A program made the translations under genes and the position numbers. The notes beneath the pieces are model-generated. The model saw only the letters and a list, made by a program, of their open reading frames with translations. It had not been told where the DNA came from and did not search any database. Below, one piece after another: positions 1 through 11,211 of a stretch of 64,000 bases of DNA. Source of the DNA: Capsicum annuum. Its lineage: Eukaryota > Streptophyta > Magnoliopsida > Solanales > Solanaceae. The DNA lies in contig NC_061121.1 of NCBI RefSeq assembly GCF_002878395.1, positions 46,401,403 through 46,465,402 of the forward strand, given 5' to 3'. Position 1 is the first letter of the stretch, and every line of letters begins with the position of its first letter.

Positions 1-1815
1 TCGAAGAGTCTCTAGTCGAATGAGTTTCTTTTCATAAAATGGAGTCCAATAAACTAACCTATAATAGGTTTCAATAAACTAACATTGATGCCCTCAACAG
101 TCTAAAATATAATGAATTCCAATAAACCAGCATTGACGAACTCAACAGTTGGTCAATATGAGACTTTTCAGAATAGAAATGATTAAAATATTATGTAATT
201 TACCTTATAAAATGTGTGATTTATTATCTTCTATGCACAAATAAAGTCAATTATATTCATCGACAGACATCGATCAATTGTAAGTGTATTGAATAGTGTA
301 TTATATTTCAGATTTCTAATGTTAACTCACATATTTCAAACACAAATAAAGATTCAAAAAATTTCAAATTTTTTCAACTCAAATTTAATATTGATGCAAT
401 TGAAAATTATAAAATAAAAGTTTAGAATAAACTCAACAACTCTTAATCTTATTAAAATAGAAATACTTCTTAATTAAAGCATAGTTCAATAACAACTTCA
501 AATATTGCTTGTAAAACTAGTATCATCAAAGACAGTGTGGTTGGGCTGATGTTGATGATTCTCCTGAGGCCTCTTAACAACATTTATCCTTAAAATAGGT
601 CTTGAACCATTAGCGACAACATCAAGCATTTAGAATCCCACATGTCTATCATTCTTTTTGAAGGATGCATGTATTTTTCCACTTTCATTCATCATATAAT
701 TAATGATGATATTTTAGGACACATATTAACTCCCCGCTATCCATAGCACTCACAACCATATCGTTATATGTATCATTATGGTGTAGTGTAATGAAAAGTG
801 TCACCTTTTTCAAAGATTTTCAAATCCAACATTTTGGAGTCTCTTTTCACTCACCCATGAAATCACCACCTACCACAATATATTCTGCAATTGACATAAT
901 AAACCCAAACTAACCGATGGCTAAACTAATTATGGTCTATTGCACTCTATTATTGGTTAATGACTATAACACCGAGAAAAATGAGAAAAACAACACTGAA
1001 ATTGAGGCATGACGATAGAACCTATTGAGATGGAACCAGAGATAATGTAGTAGTTTAGCAGTGCAAAACCACCCTCTAGTGTAGGTAAAAGAGTTGAAAA
1101 TATCGAATCTTTTAAAATGTAATTCAAGATCTATTACTGAAAATCTAAAAAACTTGGGGGTAAAAATGGTGATTTAACGATAAAACTTTTAATTTTAGCT
1201 GAAAATCTGTAATTTTAACTTCAATGGTGGCTTGGGAGGATTTGGTGGCGGGAGGAGTGTATTTTAGTGGAAGAAACTCGAGAGATGAAAGTTGATGAGG
1301 GGTTTTTACCAAAATAATTAGGGTATTAGTTAGTTGATGATTGGATTGGATGTTATTTAGGTGATGGTTGGAATGTGGGCTCGATAAGAGGTATTTTGTA
1401 TTTTACAAATTTTGGACTGTAGTGGGGTAAGAAACTTAATCTTATTATCTAAATGTTTGGGGTTAGAAATAAATTCTTTGAGAGTTAAGATAATGATATC
1501 ACTAATTATGGAAATTTAGCTAAAGTTTCAAACTAACTGATAGAAGGGTGTGATAAGTAATGTTATCCCATGAGGTGGGATATCCCATGAGATTATTTTA
1601 TCCCTCTGTCCCTATGGGATAGTAATTCTACTATTTTAGTACAGATGATGAGATAAAATAGCCCTAGGATTAATTAATCCCTTCTATAAAACATGGGATA
1701 AAATTAATCCCAATCTTTATCTCGGGATTATTTTTCTTATCCTTTCAACCAAACGACCCTTAAGTGTCTAAATGCCAAATAGAGTTTGGCAAAGTGGGCT
1801 TATGGCCAACTTTCC
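1..1815. other. AT-rich intergenic DNA, no gene recognised
   Basis: I see no protein-family match on either strand, only short open frames. The last part (about 1545-1757) is rich in TATCCC/GGGATA and ends in a CCAAACGACCC-like motif, which resembles small hAT-type MITEs of Solanaceae. The two ends do not form a clean inverted repeat, so that call is weak. Confidence 0.4.
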
Positions 1816-2127
1816 ATACAAACAAAGTGAACCAGGCAATAACAATGGTTCAATTTCTTAAATTTTCATCGTCAATGAAAATGTCCTATGATGAATATGA
1901 GCAAACATGACACATAATGTAGCCAAATTTGTAAAAGACGCAGCCCCATAAACACCATGCTTTTTAGTCACATCAATATCCCATGGCAAGAAAAAAAACA
2001 TAAACAATGCAACTTATAAGATGTGTCAAATTTTGTAATTTGTGATGAGTTGTGGTAGAGTTCTCGAGCCATTTTCTTTGAAGAATCAGAGAAATATATC
2101 GGCCTTTTGAGATTGGGAAAAACCACC
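1816..2127 (-). pseudogene. UGT pseudogene 1, distal part of the N-terminal domain
   Basis: On the minus strand this translates to fragments matching the family 1 glycosyltransferase at 27560-29725: the ENGSRTLSQL stretch, SCIVYDSFLPWA (here SCIVYVFFLAMGY), the KKHGIYGAA region and the LPG region. Homology stops abruptly at 1816, before the domain linker, so the C-terminal half with the UDP-sugar-binding PSPG box is absent. Stop codons and a frameshift lie after the DSFLPWA region. The upstream end, at 2123-2127 (CCACC on the plus strand), is the target-site duplication of the Copia element. The gene resumes at 14823. This is a dead copy. Confidence 0.85.
2123..2127. repeat. Copia target-site duplication, left copy (CCACC)
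   Basis: CCACC here is repeated at 14823-14827. Removing one copy together with the intervening element restores UGT coding sequence (GATGAAGG, GGTGG, then TTTTTCCCAATCTC) collinear with the other UGT copy. This fixes the insertion point inside UGT exon 1. Confidence 0.85.
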
Positions 2128-2450
2128 CGTTAAGATGAACAAATTTTATAAGATTATAGATCAAGTTCCTCCATTAATAGTGACAGCTGTAGGAAAAATA
2201 TGAGAGAGTATTTTGGGAGAATAAAGTTTCCCTCTTTTGTATTCGAGAAGATGAACTGCAAAAATTAAGCAACAATGTACATTGTCCATTATTTATACAG
2301 CTAGGAAGAAAAGGAAGCATCTAGAAAATATCTAGATCTTAACCAACTTTATATGATAGCTGGATACAATTGGAAATATAAATAACTAACTAACTATCAC
2401 TAGATAAGATAATTAACTAATCAATCTATACATATATCTTAATTTCTATA
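2128..2450 (-). repeat. Copia element, 3' LTR
   Basis: About 320 bp, aligning along its length with 14512-14822. It starts CGTTAAGATG on the plus strand (TGTTAAGATG in the partner) and ends TTTCTATA (CTCAATA in the partner). In element orientation the LTR therefore begins TAT and ends AACA, a departure from the usual TG...CA. It is flanked inside by a purine-rich tract on the minus strand (complement of 2451-2466). The two LTRs differ at many scattered sites and small indels, so the insertion is old. Confidence 0.85.
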
Positions 2451-2469
2451 CCTTCCCACTCCCCCAAGT

Positions 2470-5400
2470 TGGAGGTGAGGTAATCACAGTCAACTTATGT
2501 AAAAGACCAAAATGTTTTATGCCAATGAGAGATTTGGTGAGAATATCTACCAGTTGATCTCCTACATTGATGTGGTGCACAGAAATAAAACCATCTTGAA
2601 GTTTACTTCAGACAAATTGGCAATCAACCGCAATGTGCTTAGTCATTTCTTGAAAAATTGGATTCCTAACAATGTGCAGTGCTAATTGGCTATCACAGTA
2701 AACATGAAAATAGAGTTTGAAAGGGAATAGTCAATTTCTCAAGTAGCTTATATAGCCACACCATCTCCCTAACCACCTTTCTGTGACACCTATACTCAGC
2801 TTCAGTTGAGGACAAGGAGATGATCTTATGCTTTTTGAATTTCCAACTGATAGGACTGCCACCTAGAAGAACAATGTAACTAGACACTAACTTTCTAGAA
2901 TATGGACAACTAACTCAATCAGAGTCACAATAGCCGTGAACTACGCTATCCGGAAATAAAGACATAAAGATGCCCAAGGTTGGATCCTCCTTCAGGCATC
3001 TAAGCACACAAAAGGTTGCATGCAAATGTGGTTCTCTGGGATCCTACATATATTAAATCAAGTGTTGCACTCCATAAGCTATGTCTAACACGGTATTAGT
3101 TAAAAAGTGGAGCTTCCCCACCAATCTTTTGTAATAGGTGGGATCAGATAGGACTTTTCCCTCATATGCTCTAACTTTAATATTTGGACCAAGAGGTGAA
3201 GTCAAACAAGTGTAGTTTCTACAACTAAATTCTTTAAGTAAGTACAAGACAAACTTTTTCTGGGAAATAAGAATCCTATCAGGTTTGTAAATAATCTCCA
3301 AACCCAAGAAGTAGTGGAGCTTTCCAAGATCCTTAATCTTTAATTAACTGTCCAAGAAGGTCTTGAATTGAATTATTTCTGGAATATCAGTTCCAACCAA
3401 TAGTATATAATCAACATAAAACCTAAGAACATAGTAAAGGATCCACTCCTTTTGTAGAATAAGAAGTGATCACATTGATAATGAGTATAACCACTTAAGT
3501 TTAATGCCTTAGTAAGCTTGGCATACCACTGCCAGGCTTGTTCAAGACATAAAGAGACTTATTTAGTTTGGAAACCATACCTTTATTTTTAGTGGATAGA
3601 CTAGAAGAGTTCCATATACACCTTCTCATGCAAATTTCCATGGAGAAAAGCATTATTCATATCAAGTTGATGAATATCCTAGTGTTTTTTGGCTACATTA
3701 GCTATAAGTGCCCTTACAGTTGTCATTTTGATAAGTGGAGAGAAAGTTTCTGTGTAATCAACTCCAGATTCTTTTGTATAACCTTTCACTAATAATCTAG
3801 TAGTATATCTCTTAATACTTTAATCAAATTTATGTTTTATTTTGTACATTATTTACAACCAATGGCCTTTTTGCCTAGTGGTAGAGGTACAAGGCTCCAG
3901 GTATTGTTATCATGAAGGGCAATAAACTCTTATATCATGGTAGTCTGCCATGTAGGGATTACAAAAACCTCTTTACATGATGATGGCTCAAAAACATAAA
4001 AGACATTCATTACAAGAGACTAACTATCATAAAAAAAATTCTTGAGAGATATATGACTATGAAGAGATAATAAGGCATTAATGGACAAAAGAGTAGGGGC
4101 ATGACTATCAGATAAGGTGAGTGGAGGTTTGGAAAAGTAATGGACATAGTTAGCTAAATAATTGTGAGGTTTAGATACCTTATATGATCTTTTATGCCCC
4201 ACATTACATGGGCCAGATGAGGTGTAATATGTATGAGAAGGCATAGAGAAAGTATCTTTTGGTGAAGTGATAGTTTCATGAGTATTGGGTGAAGGTGAAA
4301 TACATGGACCATCACTACTTGAAGTTCTCATATTATTCTACACATGTGTGGTTGATTTAGAAGGAGTTGAGTTGGCATTGACTCGAGTTGTATTGGTTGA
4401 GGTTGGAGTACTATCAGAATAAAAATAATTAGAAAATATGATATAATTAAAAAGAAAAGCAGCAGAACAAACAAAATATTTTGTCAGTGCAAAACGAAAA
4501 ATAGCCTCATCGAAAACAACATTATTGAAAAGATACATCTTCTTAGTAGCTAGACTTAATAGGTTATATCCCTTTTTACCAGAAGGATTCCTACAAACAT
4601 ATGTGGGCTGGTTCTTGGATCAAATTTGGATTTGTGATGTGATAGAGTAATAAGATAACAAAAACATCCAAAACTTTTCATATGAGAATATACAAGTTTT
4701 ATTTTATATAGTACTTCATAGGGACACTTGTTATTGAGTGGGGTAGAAGGTAATCTATTGATGATATAGATTGTAATTAAAATGCATTTGCCCCAATATT
4801 TTATAGGGAATTTTGGTTGAAAAAGGAGAACTCTGGCTATCTCAAGTATTTACTTATTCTTTATTTCAACCACACCATTTTGTTGTGGTGAGTATGGGAA
4901 ATATTTTGGGTTATTATTCCTTTGAATTGGAAAAAATGGGTGGTCTCTTTATTATTTAACTCTGGGCCATTATTTGATCTTATAATTTTGATGATGGTGT
5001 TAAATTGGTTTTCAATAAGGTTGACAAAGCATTTGATCACTTGAAGAGCATTGCTTTTGTTGCTCAATAATTGTGTCCAGGTGGACTTGCTATGATCATC
5101 TACCATGGTTATGAAGTACTTAAAATTTTTATGTGTTTCTACCTGGTAAGGACCCCATAGGTCAACATGGACTAGTTTAAAGATCTTATTTTTGGTGTAG
5201 TTCTAGACGAAAAAAGCAATTTACACTATCTAGCCATGGGACTAATGGGGCAAAAGAAAGGTTGTTTATGAGGAACACCACAAATATGGAGGATATGTCT
5301 TTCATCTTAACAAAGGGGACATGCCCAAATCTATAATGTTACAATAATTTTGCATCAATATCATGAGATAAGCCAAAAACATTACTTGTAACATTGTCTT

Positions 5401-6553
5401 TATTAGAATTATGAATACTAGGCAATACAGATGTTGAAGAAGCTGAATTACAGGTATGAGAAACCTATTGACAATGAACTTTATTGGCATAAAGACAATG
5501 TACTTTATTAGAATGAAGACAATGTACTTTATTGGCATGAAAAGACGAATATAATGTAGGATACTCTGCTAAAGTGCTGCTTTTTAATAAGCAATCTAAG
5601 CAGAAAAAGTAGATTATATTTTTAAAAAGGGACAAAAAGGACACTGTGCAAAGCGATTTGAGGATCAAGTTGAACAATTTCAATCTTTATTACCTTAATT
5701 CTATATCCATCACGTAGTCTAATCAAGAGAGGATAGGCTTGTGTGATTAAGTTGGTGAGATTTTATTTGTTAAATTTTATATTATGGGATGCTCTTGAGT
5801 ATAATATCCACAAATCAATTCTTACATTGAAACATCCACATGAGAGTTTGTCAAACTTAATAGAAGAGTTGCTACAAACAACACCTATAAAATTAATGAA
5901 TCCACTTGTCATCTGTATTTCAGTAAAGAACTCCCCAGCAACATTGATTTGGAACTACTACAGTAAGTCTGTACTGATCCTTGGTGAGGTTGAGGTTTTG
6001 ATGATTGTGCTTATGTGTAGGAGAGCAACCAAATTTAGCATCAGAACCTATAGAAAAATCACAAGACAACTCTATAAAATTAGTAGATGTTATGTCATTA
6101 CTCTTGTTATTTCTAGAACCTTGGTTAAAGTACTGTGAGTTGGTTGAGTATCTATTGCAGTTTTGAGGTAATGTTGAGGTGTTGAACCAGCTTGATGAGT
6201 GAAATTAGGAACCATGTAGCTTGTAGCATCTTTCTTTAATGTAACCTAACTTCTTATAGTATTCAAAAAATGTCCTATTTTTATTGGAGGATGGATGATT
6301 GGATATAGAGTAGTTCATCCTAAAATTTCTAGTGTTCAAGGATTTAGAATAGCTAACAATGAAAGAAGTAGTTCATTTGATAGTTTGTTTGGTTGATAAG
6401 AAGAGTGTGAGAAGGTGAAATAGTTTGTTCTGAGTTCCTTTCATTTAAAATAATTATATGCTCCTGCAATGAGAGATAGATTCAGCAAATACTTAATTGT
6501 TTGGTTTGATCTCACTCTAATTCTCCTCCTGGATTAAAATAGCAAATGCATGT
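2470..6553 (-). pseudogene. Copia pol remnant (integrase, reverse transcriptase, RNase H)
   Basis: Reading the minus strand from high to low coordinates. The integrase core is at about 4860-5106: a MVDDHSKSTW start, then IRSNNGPE, equivalent to the usual SDNGXEF motif. A GKCILITIYIINRLPS-like stretch follows near 4740-4850. Reverse transcriptase runs from about 3790 to 3050 (QLDMNNAFLHGNL near 3660, then KKFVLYLL and SPLGPN). RNase H lies at 2500-2890 (SWKFKKHKIISLSSTEAEY, and a tail ending DILTKSL). Stops and frameshifts break every domain. The part above about 5,300 is poorly conserved and should hold the end of gag and the protease, which I could not delimit. Confidence 0.8.
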
Positions 6554-6558
6554 CCTAT
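6554..6558. repeat. Gypsy 1 target-site duplication, left copy (CCTAT)
   Basis: CCTAT at 6554-6558 is repeated at 13600-13604, directly outside the two LTR ends. Five bases is the usual duplication length for LTR retrotransposons. Confidence 0.85.
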
Positions 6559-8107
6559 TAAAATGCCCAGGGTTTTGTCCCTCAAAAATTTCTTGAGCTT
6601 TGGGCTCACTATCTTGGTTACGACTCACCCTACGAGTCATATGGTCTTTTAATGGGTCATGTGACCTAGTTGTAAGGTGTCCAATGGATAGTTCTTGAGT
6701 AAGTATCCTTGGTACGACTTGTGGGTACGAGTCGTAGGGAGTGGTTACGGGTCCAAGGGACCCAAGTTGTAACCAAATCAAAGAGTTAGTGGCTAAGTTT
6801 TGCTCTGAGTACGAGTGGCTCACTACAAGCCATAAGAACTTGTTATGATTCATGGGATAAAATCATAGGGTGTCTAGTGTCTAACCTATTTGGGTTCTGT
6901 GTTGACTACGATTGGACCCTACGAGTCGTAAGGTCTCATTACGAGTTGGTTGGTTGAGTCGTAAGGTTGGTAGTGGGTGGTGTCTTAGTTATTGTCTTGG
7001 TTACGACTCGTGGTGTAAGGAGTGGTTACGAGTCTATGGTTGACTGGTAATCACATGAGATACTTTTTAGCTTTTAAGTTAAAGGGCATTCTGGACATTT
7101 CCCCTAATACCCAAATTGAAACCCACATATTAAAACCCCTTTAGGGTATTATTAGCACTCAGACACAAATCAAATAACCTCTCAAAGATCTCTCAAAATT
7201 CTCTCAAAGAAGAAACTTAGGGTTTCAAAGAAGTGTCCACCTAGGGGCTCAAGGGGTCGATTTCTCTTGGTAAATCTTTGTAATTCATGCATATTACTCT
7301 TCCCTCATTGTCAATTTTATAAAGGCATATGAATTTTTGGTAAATCATGGAAATAGAGGTACAAAGGAATCCCTAAATTAAATGGTTTGATATGAAAATT
7401 GATAATAACCTCAATCCACTTGCATAATTGATTTTGGTTTATGCATTATTACTTGGTTTGGTTTGTTACTTGAAACTAATACATGGAATAAATGGTTAAT
7501 TGGTTATGGATGGTTTGTAAAACCTTGTAGGGTACATAGGAATCCCCCGAGTTATTTTATAATGAAAACCTTGCAGGGTACATGGGAATTCCCTAAGTGA
7601 TTTTAATAATGGAGTCTGTGGGGTACACGGGAATCCCCTAGGTCTTGGCTTAATTACATTGCTTGCAAGCTATAGTCGGTATAATGATACCACTTAATAA
7701 TTCCTTAATAATTGACTCCTAAAATTGGTGGTTTGGTTATGTGTTAAATATTTTAATTGTAAAATAAAGGGGGTTGTGAAATCTAGACGTGAAGGTGTGA
7801 ATCCAAAATATTGACACTGGAAACTCATATTCGCCAACATGAGGATTGGTTTTGATGACCATGTGTTTGTGGGGTACAAGGGAATCCCCCAAGTATATAT
7901 ACGTACATATGTATCATAAAGGGCGAAGGGTATAACGAAATCCCCCAACACCTATGATATCTCTGATTCATGCAGCTAACACGCACTGGGCTCGTCCAGG
8001 GAGTAACACTAGACCCATATAGCCCATGGGTAGACTATGACGATAACGCTACACAGCCCAGGTTAAGGTTTTAAAGTGCATGCAAACTTTGTTCCTTATC
8101 CCGGCAT

Positions 8108-8141
<34 letters not shown>

Positions 8142-8719
8142 GTATTTGCATGTGGTTATGTGCATTGGTTTGACTTAATTTTGGATTTATGGAATCACTT
8201 TATCTTTATCCCTAAGTCACATGCTAGCATTCATCCCGCTAACCGTCTTCAAATATTGTATCCCCATATGACATAGGAACCGTCCATACTTCTACTCCTA
8301 CTCAATGACTAGGTGATTCAGGGACAACTTTTAAGTCAGACTGAAGTGGTGAGCTTCCATTCTTTGGAAGATCCCATTTCATGCTATGGATCTCTTTATG
8401 TCTTTACTATTTCTTTTAGTCTTGGTTTTGGCTATGGTTGGGAACATGTTCCTACTAGATATTCTTTGATTTTGATTAGAGGCTTTGCTGGACTACTGTG
8501 GACAAGGGTGGTATTGGTTGGTTATTTGGTTTTGGGTGGTTGGTTTTGGTTATAGACTTATCATCATGTCTTTAGATTGATATTCTCTTATCTTGTATAT
8601 TCAGAATTCATCCAACATGGGGAGTAAGGTGGTTGATGGTTTGGATCTTTGGGGTGGTCTTTGATCCTTGTTGGACTTGAGATATCCAATGCGGCCATGC
8701 CCTGGTTTGGGTCGTGTCA
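6559..8719 (+). repeat. Gypsy 1 5' LTR
   Basis: About 2.16 kb; starts TAAAATGCCC (TGAAATACCC in the partner LTR) and ends GTGTCA. The first 500 bp carry many copies of a degenerate TACGACTCGTA-like palindrome. From 7340 to 7950 a GGGTACANGGGAATCCCC motif recurs at irregular spacing. An (AT)n run lies at 8107-8138. Short open frames inside it are not genes. Confidence 0.88.
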
Positions 8720-8722
8720 AGA

Positions 8723-8739
8723 TGGTATCAGATCCTAGG
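8723..8739 (+). other. Gypsy 1 primer-binding site
   Basis: TGGTATCAGATCCTAGG lies three bases after the LTR end. It matches the initiator Met-tRNA 3' complement used by many plant retrotransposons (TGGTATCAGAGCC) with one change. Confidence 0.85.
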
Positions 8740-8921
8740 TTTGGTGTCATTAGGTGTCCAATAAAGTTATATTGAGTAGAGTCTCTTTTATGGATATGTA
8801 GCACACCACACTTATAAGGGAGAGGCTATGGGGCATTTAGGAATGTTTCCCTTTCTTGTTGATCTATTTTGAACTATAGAGTCTAAGGTTTTGAAATCTC
8901 CTTTTGTTCGCCTTTCATATC

Positions 8922-10358
8922 ATGCCCTCCCGATGATCTGAAACTCATGGAAACACATCTATCCCACTCGAGAATGATGTGGATATATCTCATCCAACTT
9001 ATAAGGTACAAATCCAATCAAGGGTCACTGCTTCTGACTTCCTTCATGGAGTTTCACTGGTCTCCACTGACCCTACTCTGAAAGGTGATACTCATACTCA
9101 GTCACCTTAAAGAGATGCTACGAATGTCGAGTTTTGATGTTCTATTCATTTGTTAAACCATATAGTGGCCTCTCTATCATGCCAGTCTGGTCCTATTAGT
9201 GTAAAAAAATAAGGCAAGGGTAAAAATTAGGTAGAGCAAGAAGTCCCAGTATTCAGACTAGGAGAGGGGTTAGAGATATAGTGGTAGAGATGGTGGACAG
9301 TGGTCTGAGAAAGGAAATATGGGGAGTCCCATGTGGTTTTTAGTGTCCCTTATCATCAGTCTTCTAGTGAATATCATTTTCAAACTGGTGGAGCTCGGCC
9401 AGTCCAACCCTATCCTCTTTGTTAGTTTTTTGGTCGGTTACACAACAATTATTGCTATAAAGGGAGTAATTAGTATTTTTGTTGTGGTCAATTGGGTCAC
9501 ATGCAGTAGGAATGTCCCACAACGATTGCCACTGGGAAAATAGAATCCCGATTGCCACTTCTCTAGCTCCTGCACTTAGTGGTGCTGCTTCTAGCTCTGA
9601 TACTGGCCTGGACCATCTCTATGCTCTCACCATACTTCAGGAGTCTGAGTCATCTCCTGATGTCATTATTGGTATGTTAAAACTCTTCTCCCATAGTGTG
9701 TATTGTTTACTTGATCTGGGGTCTACTCTTTCTTATGTGATCCCATTTATGGTTTTGCATTTTGGTTTCAGTCCTAAGTATATTTTAGAGCCCTTTTCTA
9801 TTTCTACCTTGGTGGGCGAGTTTGTGGTGGCTAGAAGAGTCTATGGGGGTTGTGTGGTATCTGTGGGTAGTAGAGAAACCTTGGTGGATCTATGTGAATT
9901 AGGCATGGTCGATTTTGATGTCACATGGATTGGTTACACTCGCGCTATGCTTTCCTAGACTATTGGACCCATAAGATTATGTTTAGATTCCCAAATGAGC
10001 TGGTTATTGAGTGGGAAGGGGGTTTTTTAGTGACCAAGGAAAGGTCCATATCGTATTTTAGAGCCCGAAAGTTAATTTCCAAAGAGTTACTTCATCATTT
10101 GATCGGGTTAAAGATTCTAACTCGGAGATTCCTTCCTTACATTTTGTTCTCGTGGTAAATAAATTTTCTAAGGTTTTCCCTGATGACCTTCCTAGTGTTC
10201 CTCCCGACAGGGAGATTGATTTTGGGATTGATTTTGATCCGGATACTCGTCCTATCTTTATCCCTCCATATAGAATGGCTCTAACTTAGTTAAAGGAACT
10301 TAAGAAGCAATTAAAGGATCTTTTGGACAAGGGTTTTATCCATCCTAGTGTGTCTTAG
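8922..10358 (+). pseudogene. Gypsy 1 gag-protease-RT remnant
   Basis: Gag starts ATGCCCTCCCGA (MPSR, then a stop). It lacks the central gag domain and resumes near 9480 with a zinc-knuckle-like CFCCGQLGHMQ*EC containing a stop. A protease-like stretch follows at about 9600-9950 (LLDLGSTLSYV, ending VDFDV). The start of reverse transcriptase follows at 10200-10358 (DFGIDFDPDTRPI, then KQLKDLLDKGFIHPSVS, with in-frame stops). It breaks off at a TA microsatellite (10368-10407). The rest of pol is gone. Confidence 0.78.
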
Positions 10359-10367
10359 TAGGGTGGA

Positions 10368-10407
<40 letters not shown>
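10368..10407. repeat. (TA)n microsatellite at a deletion junction
   Basis: About 40 bp of pure TA repeat sits exactly where the reverse transcriptase coding sequence stops matching. The following 800 bp (10408-11197) match no retroelement domain that I recognise. Confidence 0.8.
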
Positions 10408-10409
<2 letters not shown>

Positions 10410-11197
10410 TTTACGCGGGGAGCATTGTTAGTGGTACATAATGGTTGTTAGACACTAAGTTTGAATCTTAGATGTTGATTGTGGTGAAAACCTTTGTGAT
10501 AGGGATTGAGGGTGCTAGTTTTGGAGGGGAGATCCAAAAGTTAGTGTAATAAAGATAGGTTGGAGGGTGGTGATTGATAAATACCCAACCATTGTGTTAT
10601 GCGGCTATAGTTCCTTGATTAAGACCTGAGATTTCTTGACTATGGTGATGATATCGAGTAGTGTCATTGGAGTAGTGTAAAGTATAAAGTCCCATGGCTT
10701 ACACTAGCACCTTTAACTTCTAGTTAGGCTTTAACATAAGAGAAATTTGTAGTTACACTCAGGCTTTGTAGTTATGTGTTTTGCGGGAGAAGTTGGGCGA
10801 TTAAAACAGTGGAGTGTTATGTTCATATTGGGAAGCATGGTTATATTTAAAGGCCATTAGATGTATTGTTTGGGAAGTGGAGGATGCTTCGATGCTATTC
10901 TTATGTCCTGCAAGAATTTTGGTTCGCATCTTCTATCAATGTCCCATAGTACAAATGCCCAAGATTATGTTTTTTTCATGTCTCGTTATCGCATGGTTGG
11001 TGCTTACATGATTCACTTGGGGTGTCATGAGATCCAATATCCAATCCTATTTCCCATTTCAAAAATCCGTGCTTAAAGTATGTGATTTCTTTTATATATC
11101 CTTATTTTCTGAATTTGTTAAAGGGAAGTGTGGTTGTTAGTTGTGTTAAATTGTGTTAATAAATACCTTGTCCTATAATTCGAGGACAAATAATCCT
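10408..11197. other. Gypsy 1 3' internal region, no domain recognised
   Basis: This stretch lies between the TA run and the purine tract, where RNase H, integrase and the 3' untranslated region would be expected. Two overlapping short frames (10814-11076) show no motif I know. It may be 3' untranslated retroelement sequence or filler left by the internal deletion. Confidence 0.4.
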
Positions 11198-11208
11198 AAG
11201 GGGGGGGA
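11198..11208 (+). other. Gypsy 1 polypurine tract
   Basis: AAGGGGGGGGA ends three bases before the TG of the 3' LTR, the expected position for plus-strand DNA priming. Confidence 0.75.
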
Positions 11209-11211
11209 TTA

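Noticed and set aside
3568..3792. Open frame on the plus strand
   Set aside because: It is the antisense shadow of the Copia reverse transcriptase on the minus strand.
5743..6138. 131-residue plus-strand open frame
   Set aside because: It lies antisense within the Copia internal region and shows no family motif or codon pattern of its own.
8076..8555. Open frames inside the Gypsy 1 5' LTR
   Set aside because: They are non-coding LTR sequence that includes an (AT)n run, and the equivalent place in the 3' LTR has no matching open frame.
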